From contig JAQYWI010000063.1 in the NCBI GenBank assembly GCA_030145015.1, positions 1 to 25,094 of the forward strand: 25,094 nt of DNA, read 5' to 3'. This stretch comes from Desulfobacterales bacterium (lineage in GTDB: Bacteria; Desulfobacterota; Desulfobacteria; Desulfobacterales; JAHEIW01). Positions 14,964 through 22,985 of this stretch are shown here, piece by piece. Each line of letters begins with the position of its first letter. The first letter of the stretch is position 1. The position numbers and the translations under genes were made by a program. The notes below the pieces were generated by a model, which was not told the DNA's origin, did not search any database, and was given only the letters and a program-made list of their open reading frames with translations.

Positions 14964-15164
14964 TTAAACCACAGTCACATTTGCAGCGGCAGGACCTTTT
15001 TCGCCTTGCTCGATATCAAAAGTAACGCGGTCGCCTTCATTGAGAGATTTAAAACCGGCGGCGTTGATTGCTGAATGATGAACAAACACATCCGGGCCGT
15101 CTTCCTGTTCAATGAAACCAAACCCTTTACGGTCATTAAACCACTTAACAGTTCCATTAGCCAT
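14964..15164 (-). CDS. CspA-family cold-shock protein
   Basis: The 66-residue single cold-shock domain is the full family length. It carries RNP1 KGFGFI (residues 13-18) and RNP2 VFVHHS (26-31), with the aromatic residues that stack on single-stranded RNA or DNA, and the N-terminal [16 protein letters not shown]. It acts as an RNA chaperone. AAAGGAGA lies 8 bases before the ATG. The transcript probably has a leader of roughly 120 bases, as is common for csp genes, with a GTCCCG/CGGGAC hairpin at 15253-15275. A terminator follows directly. Confidence 0.95.
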   Translation of the reverse strand: MANGTVKWFNDRKGFGFIEQEDGPDVFVHHSAINAAGFKSLNEGDRVTFDIEQGEKGPAAANVTVV

Positions 15165-15293
15165 AATAACATTCTCCTTTCTTTAAAGTTTTCAACGTTA
15201 CTAACTGGAGGATGCCACTTTGACAAATGGATACTTCCTTCAGTAAGAAACTGTCCCGATTTTATTAGGCGGGACTTTATTGATTGACAGAGA

Positions 15294-15323
15294 ATAATAT
15301 TTATTTGTACCGAAATCAAGCAA
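15294..15323 (-). promoter_or_regulatory. Probable promoter of the cold-shock gene
   Basis: On the - strand TTGCTT (15323-15318) and TATTAT (15299-15294) are 18 bases apart, which would start a leader of about 120 bases. The -10 is good and the -35 only fair. Confidence 0.4.
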
Positions 15324-15326
15324 ATT

Positions 15327-15345
15327 GTTGATCTTTGTGATCAAC
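15327..15345. promoter_or_regulatory. Palindrome GTTGATC-N5-GATCAAC, possible operator
   Basis: A perfect 7-bp inverted repeat with a 5-base centre lies directly upstream of the -35 region assigned to csp. The size and symmetry fit a dimeric regulator site; no regulator is identified. Confidence 0.4.
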
Positions 15346-15582
15346 AGGCCCTAGTTTTCAGTTTAATTGGTCTTTAATGCGGCCTCGGTTATTATCTAAA
15401 TGATTTAAAGAGCAAAGGCTGCAAAGGTTAGACTGCCAAAAATAAGGGTTAAAATGAAAGGTTTTAAAGGGTTAATTGTCCGAAAATTTCTTTAGAAGTC
15501 AAAGGGTTATGAGTGGGATCCGCCGGCGCAGATAAAACACAATATCAATATTTCACCACCCCCTTTTCTTCAGGCGTCCTGC

Positions 15583-15611
15583 TTGACGCAAAAGGGTAAT
15601 TTTTTTATACT
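15583..15611 (+). promoter_or_regulatory. Sigma-70-type promoter of the acyl-CoA synthetase gene
   Basis: TTGACG and TATACT are separated by exactly 17 bases, and the GTG start follows about 75 bases later. This is the best housekeeping-type promoter in the window. Confidence 0.75.
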
Positions 15612-15686
15612 CTCCTCCAGAAAAATAAACCTTCTGGAAGAACATCGGCCGTGCTTCCGCCATTTAGGCAGCATAAGGAGGATACA

Positions 15687-17333
15687 GTGAATTCCCCAAA
15701 AAGCAACTATGAGATGAACCTGGACAAAAATGCAACTAATTTTGTGCCGCTTTCCCCTTTATCCTTTATTGAAAGAACAAAGGATGTGTATCCGAAATAT
15801 GCCTCCGTGATTTACGGGGATAGAACCTACACCTGGCTTGAGACATATAACCGCTGCCTGAAATTTGCCAGCGCCCTTGAAAAACACGGTGTTGGATTAG
15901 GTGATACGGTGTCAATAATAGCGGCAAATACCCCTGAAATTTTTGAAGCACACTATTCGGTCCCCATGACCGGGGCGGTTCTCAATGCCATAAACACAAG
16001 ACTTGAAGCAGATACAATCGCTTACATTTTAGATCATGGAGACGCCAGGGTCTTAATTGTCGATACTCAGTTTTCGCCTACAGTCAAAGAAGCCTTGGTT
16101 AAGTTTAAAAAAGAAATTTTGGTAATTGATATTGAAGATCCAAATGCCAATTTGCAGGAAGGCGAAGGAGAACGCCTTGGGGAATACACCTATGAGGAAT
16201 TTCTTCAAAAGGGTGATATCGACTATCGGTGGAAGAAGCCAAATGATGAGTGGCAGGCGATTACACTGAATTATACCTCGGGGACGACAGGCAGGCCCAA
16301 AGGTGTTGTTTACCACCATCGAGGATCTTATTTAATGTCTATGGGAAGTGTTATCGCATGGAACATGCCCAATCACCCGAAATATCTTTCCGCTGTGCCC
16401 CTGTTTCATTGCAATGGATGGGGATATCCTTGGACGATGGCAGCTTTGGCGGGAACTGTTTTTTGCTGTCGATATGTAGTTGCCAAAGACATCTATGATC
16501 TCATCGTAGATCATAAAATTACACATTTTAGCGGGGCTCCCATCGTCTTGAATTTGATCGCCAACGCACCTGATAATGAAAAGCGGAAAATTGATCATAA
16601 AGTTTATGTAATAACCGCGGGTGCGCCGCCCCCAAGCGCTATTCTGGAAAAAATGGAGAATCTGGGCTTTGAAGTTATGCATGTTTACGGTTTGACCGAG
16701 ACATTCGGGCATGTACTTCAATGTGCATGGAATCAGGATTGGGACGAATTGTCCATCGAAAAAAAGGCCGAAATCAAAGCCCGCCAGGGCGTGATATATC
16801 CGATGATGGAAAAAATTGATGTTTTGGATCCGCTCACTTTGGAACCGGTACCGCGAGATGGCAAAACAATGGGTGAAATCATGATTCGCGGAAATACCGT
16901 CATGAAAGGATATTACAAAAATAAAGAAGAGACCGCAAAATCTTTCGAAAATGGATGGTTTCATTCCGGGGATTTGGCAGTCACGCACCCGGACGGCTAC
17001 ATTCAAATCAAGGATCGATCCAAGGACATCATTATTTCCGGGGGAGAAAACATCTCTTCCGTTGAAGTGGAAAATGTCCTGGCCAAACACCCGGCGGTCT
17101 CTTTGATAGCGGTCGTTGCCAAACCGCATGAGAAGTGGGGAGAAACCCCCTGTGCTTTTGTTGAACTCAATCGCGGTTTTGAAAAAACTACGGAAGCTGA
17201 ATTGATTGATTTTTGCAAGGAAAATATGGCCGGATTCAAAAGACCTAAGAATATCATATTTTGTGAATTACCTAAGACCGCAACCGGTAAAATACAGAAA
17301 TTTGAATTAAGAAAAAGGGCAAAGGAGATTTAA
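15687..17333 (+). CDS. Fatty acyl-CoA synthetase / AMP-dependent ligase
   Basis: The 548-residue ANL-superfamily enzyme activates a carboxylic acid as acyl-AMP and then thioesterifies it to CoA. Motifs in order are the P-loop-like YTSGTTGRPKGVVYHH, YGLTETFGH (A5), GWFHSGDLAVTHPDGYIQIKDRSKDIIISGGENIS (A7-A8, the hinge) and KTATGKIQKFELRKRA, with the catalytic lysine in GKIQK. The overall pattern resembles AlkK-type medium-chain or dicarboxylate CoA ligases rather than FadD. I place the start at the GTG at 15687 because AGGAGG ends 5 bases before it; an in-frame ATG at 15651 has no ribosome site. It has its own promoter and a hairpin repeat downstream. The substrate is not determinable. Confidence 0.92.
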   Translation: MNSPKSNYEMNLDKNATNFVPLSPLSFIERTKDVYPKYASVIYGDRTYTWLETYNRCLKFASALEKHGVGLGDTVSIIAANTPEIFEAHYSVPMTGAVLNAINTRLEADTIAYILDHGDARVLIVDTQFSPTVKEALVKFKKEILVIDIEDPNANLQEGEGERLGEYTYEEFLQKGDIDYRWKKPNDEWQAITLNYTSGTTGRPKGVVYHHRGSYLMSMGSVIAWNMPNHPKYLSAVPLFHCNGWGYPWTMAALAGTVFCCRYVVAKDIYDLIVDHKITHFSGAPIVLNLIANAPDNEKRKIDHKVYVITAGAPPPSAILEKMENLGFEVMHVYGLTETFGHVLQCAWNQDWDELSIEKKAEIKARQGVIYPMMEKIDVLDPLTLEPVPRDGKTMGEIMIRGNTVMKGYYKNKEETAKSFENGWFHSGDLAVTHPDGYIQIKDRSKDIIISGGENISSVEVENVLAKHPAVSLIAVVAKPHEKWGETPCAFVELNRGFEKTTEAELIDFCKENMAGFKRPKNIIFCELPKTATGKIQKFELRKRAKEI

Positions 17334-17378
17334 TTCGGGCCAGGTTTTAAAAAATTAAAATTGTTAAATGTGTAGAGC

Positions 17379-17470
17379 TGACCCCTTCATTTTCTTCAAA
17401 AAATGGGGTTTCTGTATTTCAATTTTTTGTTTAACCTTGAACCTTAAACCCTGAACCGTGAACCTTTCTT
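17379..17470 (+). repeat. Hairpin-linked intergenic repeat, copy C
   Basis: The hairpin (ACCCC…GGGGT with an inner ATTTT/AAAAT, 17381-17409) is followed by TTTCTGTATTTCAATTTTTT, TTTAACCTTGAACC and CTGAACCGTGAACC. It aligns with copy B over the hairpin loop side and the whole tail. Its hairpin probably terminates the acyl-CoA synthetase transcript, although the T run is short. Confidence 0.7.
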
Positions 17471-17507
17471 TTATAATTGTCACCTCCGGATTTGGGTTAG
17501 CGTGCAA

Positions 17508-17529
17508 AAAGTTATAATTTCATGGACGT
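17508..17529. repeat. 22-bp short repeat, copy 2
   Basis: This is identical over 22 bases to 11783-11804 and in the same orientation. It lies between repeat copy C and the hydroxylase promoter. Confidence 0.75.
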
Positions 17530-17554
17530 ACCTATTTCCACCACCCTTGAATTC

Positions 17555-17583
17555 TTGACAGAAACATGATGCTATACTATTAA
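17555..17583 (+). promoter_or_regulatory. Candidate promoter of the molybdenum hydroxylase operon
   Basis: TTGACA (17555-17560) is perfect. At 17 bases spacing the -10 is TATTAA, with an overlapping TATACT at 12 bases. The operon's first ATG is about 90 bases downstream. Confidence 0.5.
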
Positions 17584-17671
17584 AAAGACGTCTGTGAGCC
17601 TTGAGAAGGCGCTTTATTAAAACTGCAAATAGTCAAAGGAGTGGGGATCCCATCTCCTATGGGGTATAATT

Positions 17672-18196
17672 ATGGCTTTAGGTGAAAATCACTCAAAAGA
17701 AAAAAAACATATCGCGCTTTTTGTAAATGGGGAAAAAGTTGAGGCCGATATAGAGTCCCGGATCACGCTGGCTGAATTCCTTCGAGAGGAGCTGCGCTTG
17801 ACCGGGACAAAGGTTGGCTGCAATCGGGCGGAGTGCGGCAGCTGCACGGTCATTCTCGATGGTGAGCCGGTGTATTCATGCAGCATGCTGGCCGTCGAAG
17901 CTGCGGGAACAGAAATATTAACCATCGAAGGGCTTGCAAACAACGCCAACCTTCACCCGCTGCAAGACGCTTTTATAGAGCACGATGCCCTGCAATGCGG
18001 ATATTGCACGCCGGGTATGCTGATGGCGCTGAAGGCGCTTTTGGATAAAAACCCGCGCCCCGAAGAAAGCGATATCAGAGAAGCGATCGATGGAAATTTT
18101 TGTCGATGCGGATCTTATTCAAACATCATAAATGCCACTTTGGATGCCTCTAAGGAATTGCTCGGAAAGAATAGGTCGAATCATGGCGACAAATAA
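17672..18196 (+). CDS. Xanthine dehydrogenase-family 2Fe-2S subunit
   Basis: The 174-residue electron-transfer subunit of a molybdenum hydroxylase carries two 2Fe-2S clusters. The plant-type ferredoxin ligands are Cys50, Cys55, Cys58 and Cys70 (GCNRAECGSCTVILDGEPVYSC). The four-helix-domain ligands are Cys109, Cys112, Cys144 and Cys146 (QCGYCTPGM and FCRCGSY). All eight are present. It is about 15 residues longer at the C terminus than many relatives. The start ATG has only a weak GGGG before it; a better GGAG lies 30 bases upstream in an imperfect hairpin, so translation may be modulated. Its last 14 bases overlap the start of the large subunit. Cytoplasmic, as no Tat signal is seen. Confidence 0.93.
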   Translation: MALGENHSKEKKHIALFVNGEKVEADIESRITLAEFLREELRLTGTKVGCNRAECGSCTVILDGEPVYSCSMLAVEAAGTEILTIEGLANNANLHPLQDAFIEHDALQCGYCTPGMLMALKALLDKNPRPEESDIREAIDGNFCRCGSYSNIINATLDASKELLGKNRSNHGDK

Positions 18197-20534
18197 ACTG
18201 CTGGTTAAAGGCTTTACACCTCCTCTGTTGGACAGAGAGCTCACCGTCGTAGGAAAGCCTTTAAACCGCAGAGATGCATTGGAAAAAGTTACCGGGAAGG
18301 CGGAGTATTCGGGGGACCTAAAGATGCCCGATATGCTTTATGGTAAAATTTTGGGCTGCCCCTATCCTCGCGCCAGGATAGTTAAGATCGACACGCGCAA
18401 GGCCGAGGCGCTTCCGGGTGTTGCCGCCGTGTTGACCAAGGAAAACACCCAGGGCTGGCGTACCTATTGGTATAAGGTTCCGCAGATTGCGTTTCCGGAG
18501 TGTATCACCTACGAAGGGCAGGAAGTCGCTGCTGTGGCGGCTAAAGACATCCCCACTGCCCAGCGAGCGCTCGATCTTATCGATGTGGAGTATGAAATCC
18601 TCACCCCCATGCTCGACAAGGAAAAAACCCTAAACAGCCCCCCCTGGCCGTTAATTGCCGATGAGGAATATCCGGGAAGCGATGTTTTTGACCGGAAGGA
18701 ATATGTCATAAAGCGGGGGAACATTGATAAGGGATTTGAGGAAGCGGACGTTATCGTTGAAGATACATATAACACTCAAGCTTCATGCCATGGGACCATT
18801 CAGACGCGAGCGTGCGTCGCAAGCTGGGATGGTCACAACCTGACAGTTTGGGATGCGATTCAGGGTGTTTGGAATACAAAGGAGACCCTGGCGACATCGT
18901 TGGGTCTGGATGTCGATAATGTTAGGGTCATTGTCAAATACCTTGGCGGCGGATTCGGATCAAAAGCATGGTCTCAGAGGATTACCTATTATGCCGCTAA
19001 GCTGGCGATGGTGACCGGCAGGCCGGTCAGGATTGAGCGTACCCGCAGAGAGGAGTTCGTCAATCATTCGCGCCGGTGGGATTGCAAGATGTACATCAAA
19101 ATGGGTGCCAAAAAAGACGGGACGCTCACGGCCATTTATCAGACGGCCCTTGTGAACATCGGGGCTGCCGCTAACGAGGAGAACTATTATTGCGTCCAGA
19201 TTATATGGCATACCTCCAATCTGCATGCCTGCCCCAACGTGTATCTCGAGCAGGTCGGTGTCTATACAAATTTACAAATCACCGGACCGACGCGCTCACC
19301 CCTCAATAAGCCGGCTATTTTCGCCCTAGAGTCGCATATGGACAAAATGGCGGTAGCGCTTGATATGGATCCCCTGGCGTTTAGATTGAAAAATTATGCG
19401 ACCGACTGCAGCATCAGTGCCGAGTTTGGGGCTTATCCGGATGCGGCGGTCAGTCATAAGGAGACCAAGATTCCCTATTCCAGCAAGAACCTTGACGAAT
19501 GCATGAAATTGGCAACCGAAGCCATCGGTTGGGAAAACAGAAGCGCTAAACGCAGCGCCGGGCGCGGCACCCGGCGAAGGGGTATCGGTATGGCCTCCTA
19601 CCTGGTGTTTCAGGGGATCGGCTTGCAGCCGTACGCCGCCAATGCGGACGTGGATATAAACCATGACGGTACGATCGATCTGCGTGTAGGCGTCGTTGAT
19701 ATCGGTGGTGGACAGCAAACCATCTTTTCCATGATCGCAGCCGAGGAGCTCGGGGTGGCGGCGGATGACGTATCGGTAGTATATGGAGACACACAGGGCA
19801 CCCGCTATGGCCCTTCTTGCCATGCATCGAGGGCGACACCCGAGCTTGGACCGGCAGTGTTGCAGGCCGCCGCTGAAGCCAGGCAGAAGCTTTTCGAAAT
19901 AGCAGCCCCGCTGTTTGAAACAGGCGTCGAGGAGCTGCGTTCTAAAAACGGCAAAATATACGTGGCATCAGATCCATCGAAATCGACGCCCTTTCGTGAG
20001 GTGTGCCATAAAATAGATCCTGATAATTGCATCAGGGGAAGCGGAAGCAGGGCGCCAAACCCGAATGCGCCTATGTTTTCCACCTTTGGCGCCCAGGCGG
20101 TGGAACTGGAAGTGGACATCGAGACCGGCCTGGTAGAAATTCTAAAAATAACGGCCGCCCATGATTTCGGGAGGGCCATAAACCCGAAGCTCTGTATCTC
20201 GCAGATTTATGGCGGCATTGGATTCGGAATTGGCTATGCCCTCTCAGAAGAAGGCATCTATGATCCCAGGACAGGTAAGCTGCTGAGTACCAACCTGCAT
20301 CAGTATAAGATGCCATCATCGCTGGATGTCCCCGCGATTCATGCCATTCTCACCGAAGACGAAGATCCGTACTTTGCCTATTCCGCCAAAGGGGCCGGTG
20401 AAAATACAAATGCACCGACGCCCGCGGCTATCAGAAACGCCATTTATGATGCGATTGGCATTTGGTTTAATGATCTTCCCATAACCCCCGACAAGATCAT
20501 TAATGCGATCAACGCAAAAAAGAAAAGAAGGTGA
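18183..20534 (+). CDS. Xanthine dehydrogenase-family molybdopterin-binding subunit
   Basis: The 783-residue catalytic subunit binds molybdopterin cytosine dinucleotide and hydroxylates (or reductively dehydroxylates) a substrate at molybdenum. Motifs are GKAEYSGDLKMPDMLYGKIL near the N terminus, LGGGFGSKA (GGGFGxK family loop), RRWDCKMYIKMGAKKDGTL, VVDIGGGQQTIFS, YGPSCHASRAT and the C-terminal KGAGENTNAPTPAAIRNAI, with the catalytic glutamate in GAGE. I chose the ATG at 18183, overlapping the small-subunit gene by 14 bases, since the upstream frame only extends into that gene. Substrate class is open: residues near the active site do not obviously match xanthine dehydrogenase, CO dehydrogenase (no CSFR loop seen) or 4-hydroxybenzoyl-CoA reductase. 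Confidence 0.93.
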   Translation: MATNKLLVKGFTPPLLDRELTVVGKPLNRRDALEKVTGKAEYSGDLKMPDMLYGKILGCPYPRARIVKIDTRKAEALPGVAAVLTKENTQGWRTYWYKVPQIAFPECITYEGQEVAAVAAKDIPTAQRALDLIDVEYEILTPMLDKEKTLNSPPWPLIADEEYPGSDVFDRKEYVIKRGNIDKGFEEADVIVEDTYNTQASCHGTIQTRACVASWDGHNLTVWDAIQGVWNTKETLATSLGLDVDNVRVIVKYLGGGFGSKAWSQRITYYAAKLAMVTGRPVRIERTRREEFVNHSRRWDCKMYIKMGAKKDGTLTAIYQTALVNIGAAANEENYYCVQIIWHTSNLHACPNVYLEQVGVYTNLQITGPTRSPLNKPAIFALESHMDKMAVALDMDPLAFRLKNYATDCSISAEFGAYPDAAVSHKETKIPYSSKNLDECMKLATEAIGWENRSAKRSAGRGTRRRGIGMASYLVFQGIGLQPYAANADVDINHDGTIDLRVGVVDIGGGQQTIFSMIAAEELGVAADDVSVVYGDTQGTRYGPSCHASRATPELGPAVLQAAAEARQKLFEIAAPLFETGVEELRSKNGKIYVASDPSKSTPFREVCHKIDPDNCIRGSGSRAPNPNAPMFSTFGAQAVELEVDIETGLVEILKITAAHDFGRAINPKLCISQIYGGIGFGIGYALSEEGIYDPRTGKLLSTNLHQYKMPSSLDVPAIHAILTEDEDPYFAYSAKGAGENTNAPTPAAIRNAIYDAIGIWFNDLPITPDKIINAINAKKKRR

Positions 20535-20541
20535 ACTCATC

Positions 20542-21546
20542 GTGCTTTATGAACTGCCAGCTTTTGAACATGCGGATGCAGAAAGTGTCCGGGAGGCTGT
20601 CCTCTGGTTGGAAAAATGGGGTAATCAAGCCAGAGTGATCGCCGGTGGTACGGATCTGCTGGGTCTCATGAAAGATAGACTCGAGGGTCCCCAACTTAAA
20701 ACGCCTCAGGTTCTCATTAACGTCAAACATATCGCTGAAATGAAGCGGATTGACCATGATGATGAATCGGGGCTGCGAATCGGTGCGGCCGTTACGCTTA
20801 ACCAGTTGGGAGCATCTGATATTATCCGCGAACGCTTCAGCATTCTGTCCCAGGCGGCTCGCCAAATTGGCACCACTCAGATCAGGAATATGGGCACTCT
20901 AGGAGGGAATCTTTGCCAGCGACCGCAATGTCTGTACTTCAGGCACCCCGATTTTCCGTGTTATAAAAAAGGGGGTCGCAAATGTTACGCTGTCAGCGGG
21001 GAACACCGCTATGACCATTCTGTCATAAACTACGGCAAATGCGTTGTGGCACATCCCTCTGACATGGCTCCCGCACTCATTGCATTGAATGCCGGCGCGA
21101 TAATAGCGACTTCAAACGGAGAAAGGAAGTTGCCTTTACAGGATTTCTTTTTGAGTGCGAATGATTATACCGAGACCGCTCTTAAACCCGGTGAACTATT
21201 AGTAGCGCTGCGGGTGCCCGACAAGGGCAGCAAGACGAATCAACTATTTTTAAAACATCGCGTGCGTCATGCTTCAGACTTTGCGCTTGCCAGCGTGGCC
21301 GTAGTCGCGGAGATGTCTGAGAGAATTGTCCAGGACATTCGGATCGTAATGGGGGGTATTGCGCCATATCCTTATATAGCCGATGGAACCGGGGCGATGG
21401 CCAACGGCAAAGAGCTGGACCCAAAACTCATTTTACAGGTTGCGGAGGCATCGATAGATGGCGCCCGGCCGCTCCCCCGGAACGGCTACAAGATAGACCT
21501 GGCAAAGGCACTGGTAAAACGCGCTCTGGAATCAATCCGCAAGTAG
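20542..21546 (+). CDS. Xanthine dehydrogenase-family FAD subunit with extra cysteine loop
   Basis: The 334-residue subunit passes electrons through FAD. FAD-binding motifs are VIAGGTDLLGLMKDR (32-46) and TTQIRNMGTLGGNL (111-124). Directly after comes a loop with Cys125, Cys130, Cys140, Cys148 and Cys167 (NLCQRPQCLYF…FPCYKKGGRKCYA…GKCVV). Its layout agrees with the insertion that holds a 4Fe-4S cluster in the β subunit of 4-hydroxybenzoyl-CoA reductase and in PaoB/YagS-type subunits, so an extra cluster is likely. The start is taken as GTG at 20542 with AGAAGG upstream, 7 bases after the large-subunit stop. Gene order is 2Fe-2S, Mo, FAD. No XdhC or MocA maturation gene lies in the window. Confidence 0.9.
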   Translation: MLYELPAFEHADAESVREAVLWLEKWGNQARVIAGGTDLLGLMKDRLEGPQLKTPQVLINVKHIAEMKRIDHDDESGLRIGAAVTLNQLGASDIIRERFSILSQAARQIGTTQIRNMGTLGGNLCQRPQCLYFRHPDFPCYKKGGRKCYAVSGEHRYDHSVINYGKCVVAHPSDMAPALIALNAGAIIATSNGERKLPLQDFFLSANDYTETALKPGELLVALRVPDKGSKTNQLFLKHRVRHASDFALASVAVVAEMSERIVQDIRIVMGGIAPYPYIADGTGAMANGKELDPKLILQVAEASIDGARPLPRNGYKIDLAKALVKRALESIRK

Positions 21547-21575
21547 ATTCCCCTAAAAACCCCACCATGTTGACC

Positions 21576-22076
21576 TCAATTTTTCTTAAATTTTCGAATC
21601 AACACAATCCCGCATAATAGTAAAATAGTGGCGCCATAAACTATTTCCACGGTACCGGTCCCATAAGATTTGTTAAAATCGTCAAGGAGCTTAGATAGTG
21701 GATACCAGCGCATCGGGCCGGGCCCTCCGGCTCCATAAACTGGAAATTGGGTCAGAACCGCCAGACCTAAACAAAAAGCCGCTATTACGCAGTTTCTTAC
21801 GAAGCGCACGTTGATCATATTGATGGCCTTAGCTAATAATACAGATACGCCGTAGTAAAGGCCTGCATATACCAGAACGTGTATACTCAAGATAACAATA
21901 AACGACAGCGACTCGGCGGTATGACTTGGAATAAAGGCTTTTGGAATCACATAACCGATTCCGGCAACAAAAAAAATCGCAGGCATAAACATTACTGCCA
22001 TAACGAGAAAAAGCATCGCCGGAGCAGTAAGTGACAGCACCGTAAAGATAGTCCACTTAATAGATCGGTAATCCAT
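21576..22076 (-). CDS. Membrane protein of unknown function
   Basis: The 166-residue protein has four predicted membrane helices (about residues 8-42, 56-82, 92-110 and 140-160 from the chosen ATG). The periplasmic or cytoplasmic loop before the last helix reads GAGGPGPMRWYPLSKLLDDFNKSYG. I do not recognise a family. The ATG at 22076 is preferred over a GTG nine bases upstream because AGGTGG lies 5 bases before it. It ends Arg-Lys-Phe-Lys-Lys-Asn, a typical positive tail. It converges on the hydroxylase operon with only 29 bases between, and no terminator is visible there. Confidence 0.6.
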   Translation of the reverse strand: MDYRSIKWTIFTVLSLTAPAMLFLVMAVMFMPAIFFVAGIGYVIPKAFIPSHTAESLSFIVILSIHVLVYAGLYYGVSVLLAKAINMINVRFVRNCVIAAFCLGLAVLTQFPVYGAGGPGPMRWYPLSKLLDDFNKSYGTGTVEIVYGATILLLCGIVLIRKFKKN

Positions 22077-22097
22077 AAATTCCACCTGGGCTGGCTA

Positions 22098-22115
22098 GGG
22101 GCGTTCCTTCGCCCC
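22098..22115. other. GC-rich hairpin upstream of the membrane-protein gene
   Basis: GGGGCG and CGCCCC form a perfect 6-bp stem with a 6-base loop, 22 bases before the ATG on the - strand and within the probable leader. It may influence translation. No other feature is evident from 22086 to 22315. Confidence 0.35.
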
Positions 22116-22315
22116 CTGTCGACTATCATACATTACCGCAAGATCAGTTTCAAATCGTCTTTTTTGTGGGAATGTGATTATGAATTTACGGCGGGCGTCC
22201 CTAAAAAATCCAGCTTTCAGGGTGAATTCAAATTCGGAGGGCACCATATAATTAAATAGTGGACATGACAGGCGATCCGGTAAGGTTCTGATTGAATAAG
22301 AAGGCCGAAATCTCG

Positions 22316-22504
22316 TCAGAAAGCTCGCATCATAAATGCCCAGCCACTCATCGCTAACATCACAGCAACGAGCATTGCTTTTGATGCCGGTTCCAATAAT
22401 CTTATCAAAATTATCAGCACAGAAATTACAAGCGTCGCTAATATCACCATCGCTGGAGCCATTACCAACGGAATCTTATCCGCTATCTCTAAAAGATGTT
22501 GCAT
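22316..22504 (-). CDS. Small 62-residue membrane protein, unknown
   Basis: The product is almost entirely hydrophobic: a short N-terminal stretch (MQHLLEIADKIPL), a first helix at about 14-36, a basic-acidic turn RLLEPASK and a second helix at 42-58. AGGAA lies 8 bases before the ATG. I know no family for it. The two-helix hairpin form would fit a small membrane-complex accessory or a toxin-like peptide, without any direct evidence for either. It could be co-transcribed with the 166-residue membrane protein downstream. Confidence 0.5.
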   Translation of the reverse strand: MQHLLEIADKIPLVMAPAMVILATLVISVLIILIRLLEPASKAMLVAVMLAMSGWAFMMRAF

Positions 22505-22985
22505 TTTTATTTTCCTATTTGCTTTTTAAGCCTCATCATCGTGTCAACGATTGGTGAACCATTCGTCCAATCTAGCTGCTTGCATTTCGGAAAATACACA
22601 TTTCAAACCACATCACTCAAACTTTAATTAATGGAAATGGGTCAGTTTCAGTTGGCCGATTTCAGGATGTCTGTATTTTCGGTGTGCGATTTTCGGAGTG
22701 AAGGTCTGCTTTGAGCTTTTGCTATGCGAAAGTAAGATTTCACTGATTGGTTGAATTAAGTTTTGAAATTATATATGTACCATATCTTGTATGTCAAGAA
22801 AAAAGCACCACAATATACGAGGTGCTAATTCATCCCCTTGTTCCAATTCTCTAATAAAGAACAAACATTAGTGAGAGAAAGTGGATTTTAGATTTTAGGC
22901 TGTACATTTGGGTATGGTTTTGGTAAAAACCCTAACTTCTAAGTGAACATATTAGAGCAAGAATCGGCTGAAAGGTGTTTGGTGA
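22505..22985. other. A+T-rich spacer with IS-end-like sequence and a terminator
   Basis: I see no supported gene in this 481-base stretch. It contains a segment with GGGTCAGTTTCAGTTGGCC (22639-22657) followed by further TTTCAG and TTTTCGG near-repeats up to about 22700. This recalls the multiple terminal repeats of IS21-family elements. A - strand terminator lies at 22795-22826. Confidence 0.35.
22795..22826 (-). terminator. Rho-independent terminator on the - strand
   Basis: AGCACC (22804-22809) and GGTGCT (22821-22826) form a 6-bp stem. Read on the - strand it is followed by TTTTTTCTT. It may end the MFS transporter transcript, about 465 bases downstream of that stop. Confidence 0.6.

Larger units (their letters stand above)
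15165..15686. other. Divergent spacer between csp and the acyl-CoA synthetase gene
   Basis: This 522-base stretch has no supported gene. It contains the csp leader with a 6-bp hairpin (15253-15275), a probable csp promoter (15294-15323), a perfect palindrome (15327-15345) and the synthetase promoter (15583-15611). The middle part (15350-15540) is purine-rich on the + strand, and I see nothing definite in it. Confidence 0.5.
17334..17671. other. Spacer between the synthetase and hydroxylase operon
   Basis: This 338-base stretch contains no gene. It holds repeat copy C with its hairpin (17379-17470), copy 2 of the 22-bp repeat (17508-17529), a candidate promoter (17555-17583) and a GGAG…CTCC imperfect hairpin (17639-17658) close to the next start codon. 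Confidence 0.6.

Noticed and set aside
14584..14967. 127-residue + strand open frame
   Set aside because: It spans the MITE-like element and the csp terminator; the translation is explained by non-coding repeats.
16332..17129. 265-residue - strand open frame inside the acyl-CoA synthetase gene
   Set aside because: It is antisense to a strongly conserved enzyme and its translation matches no fold I recognise.
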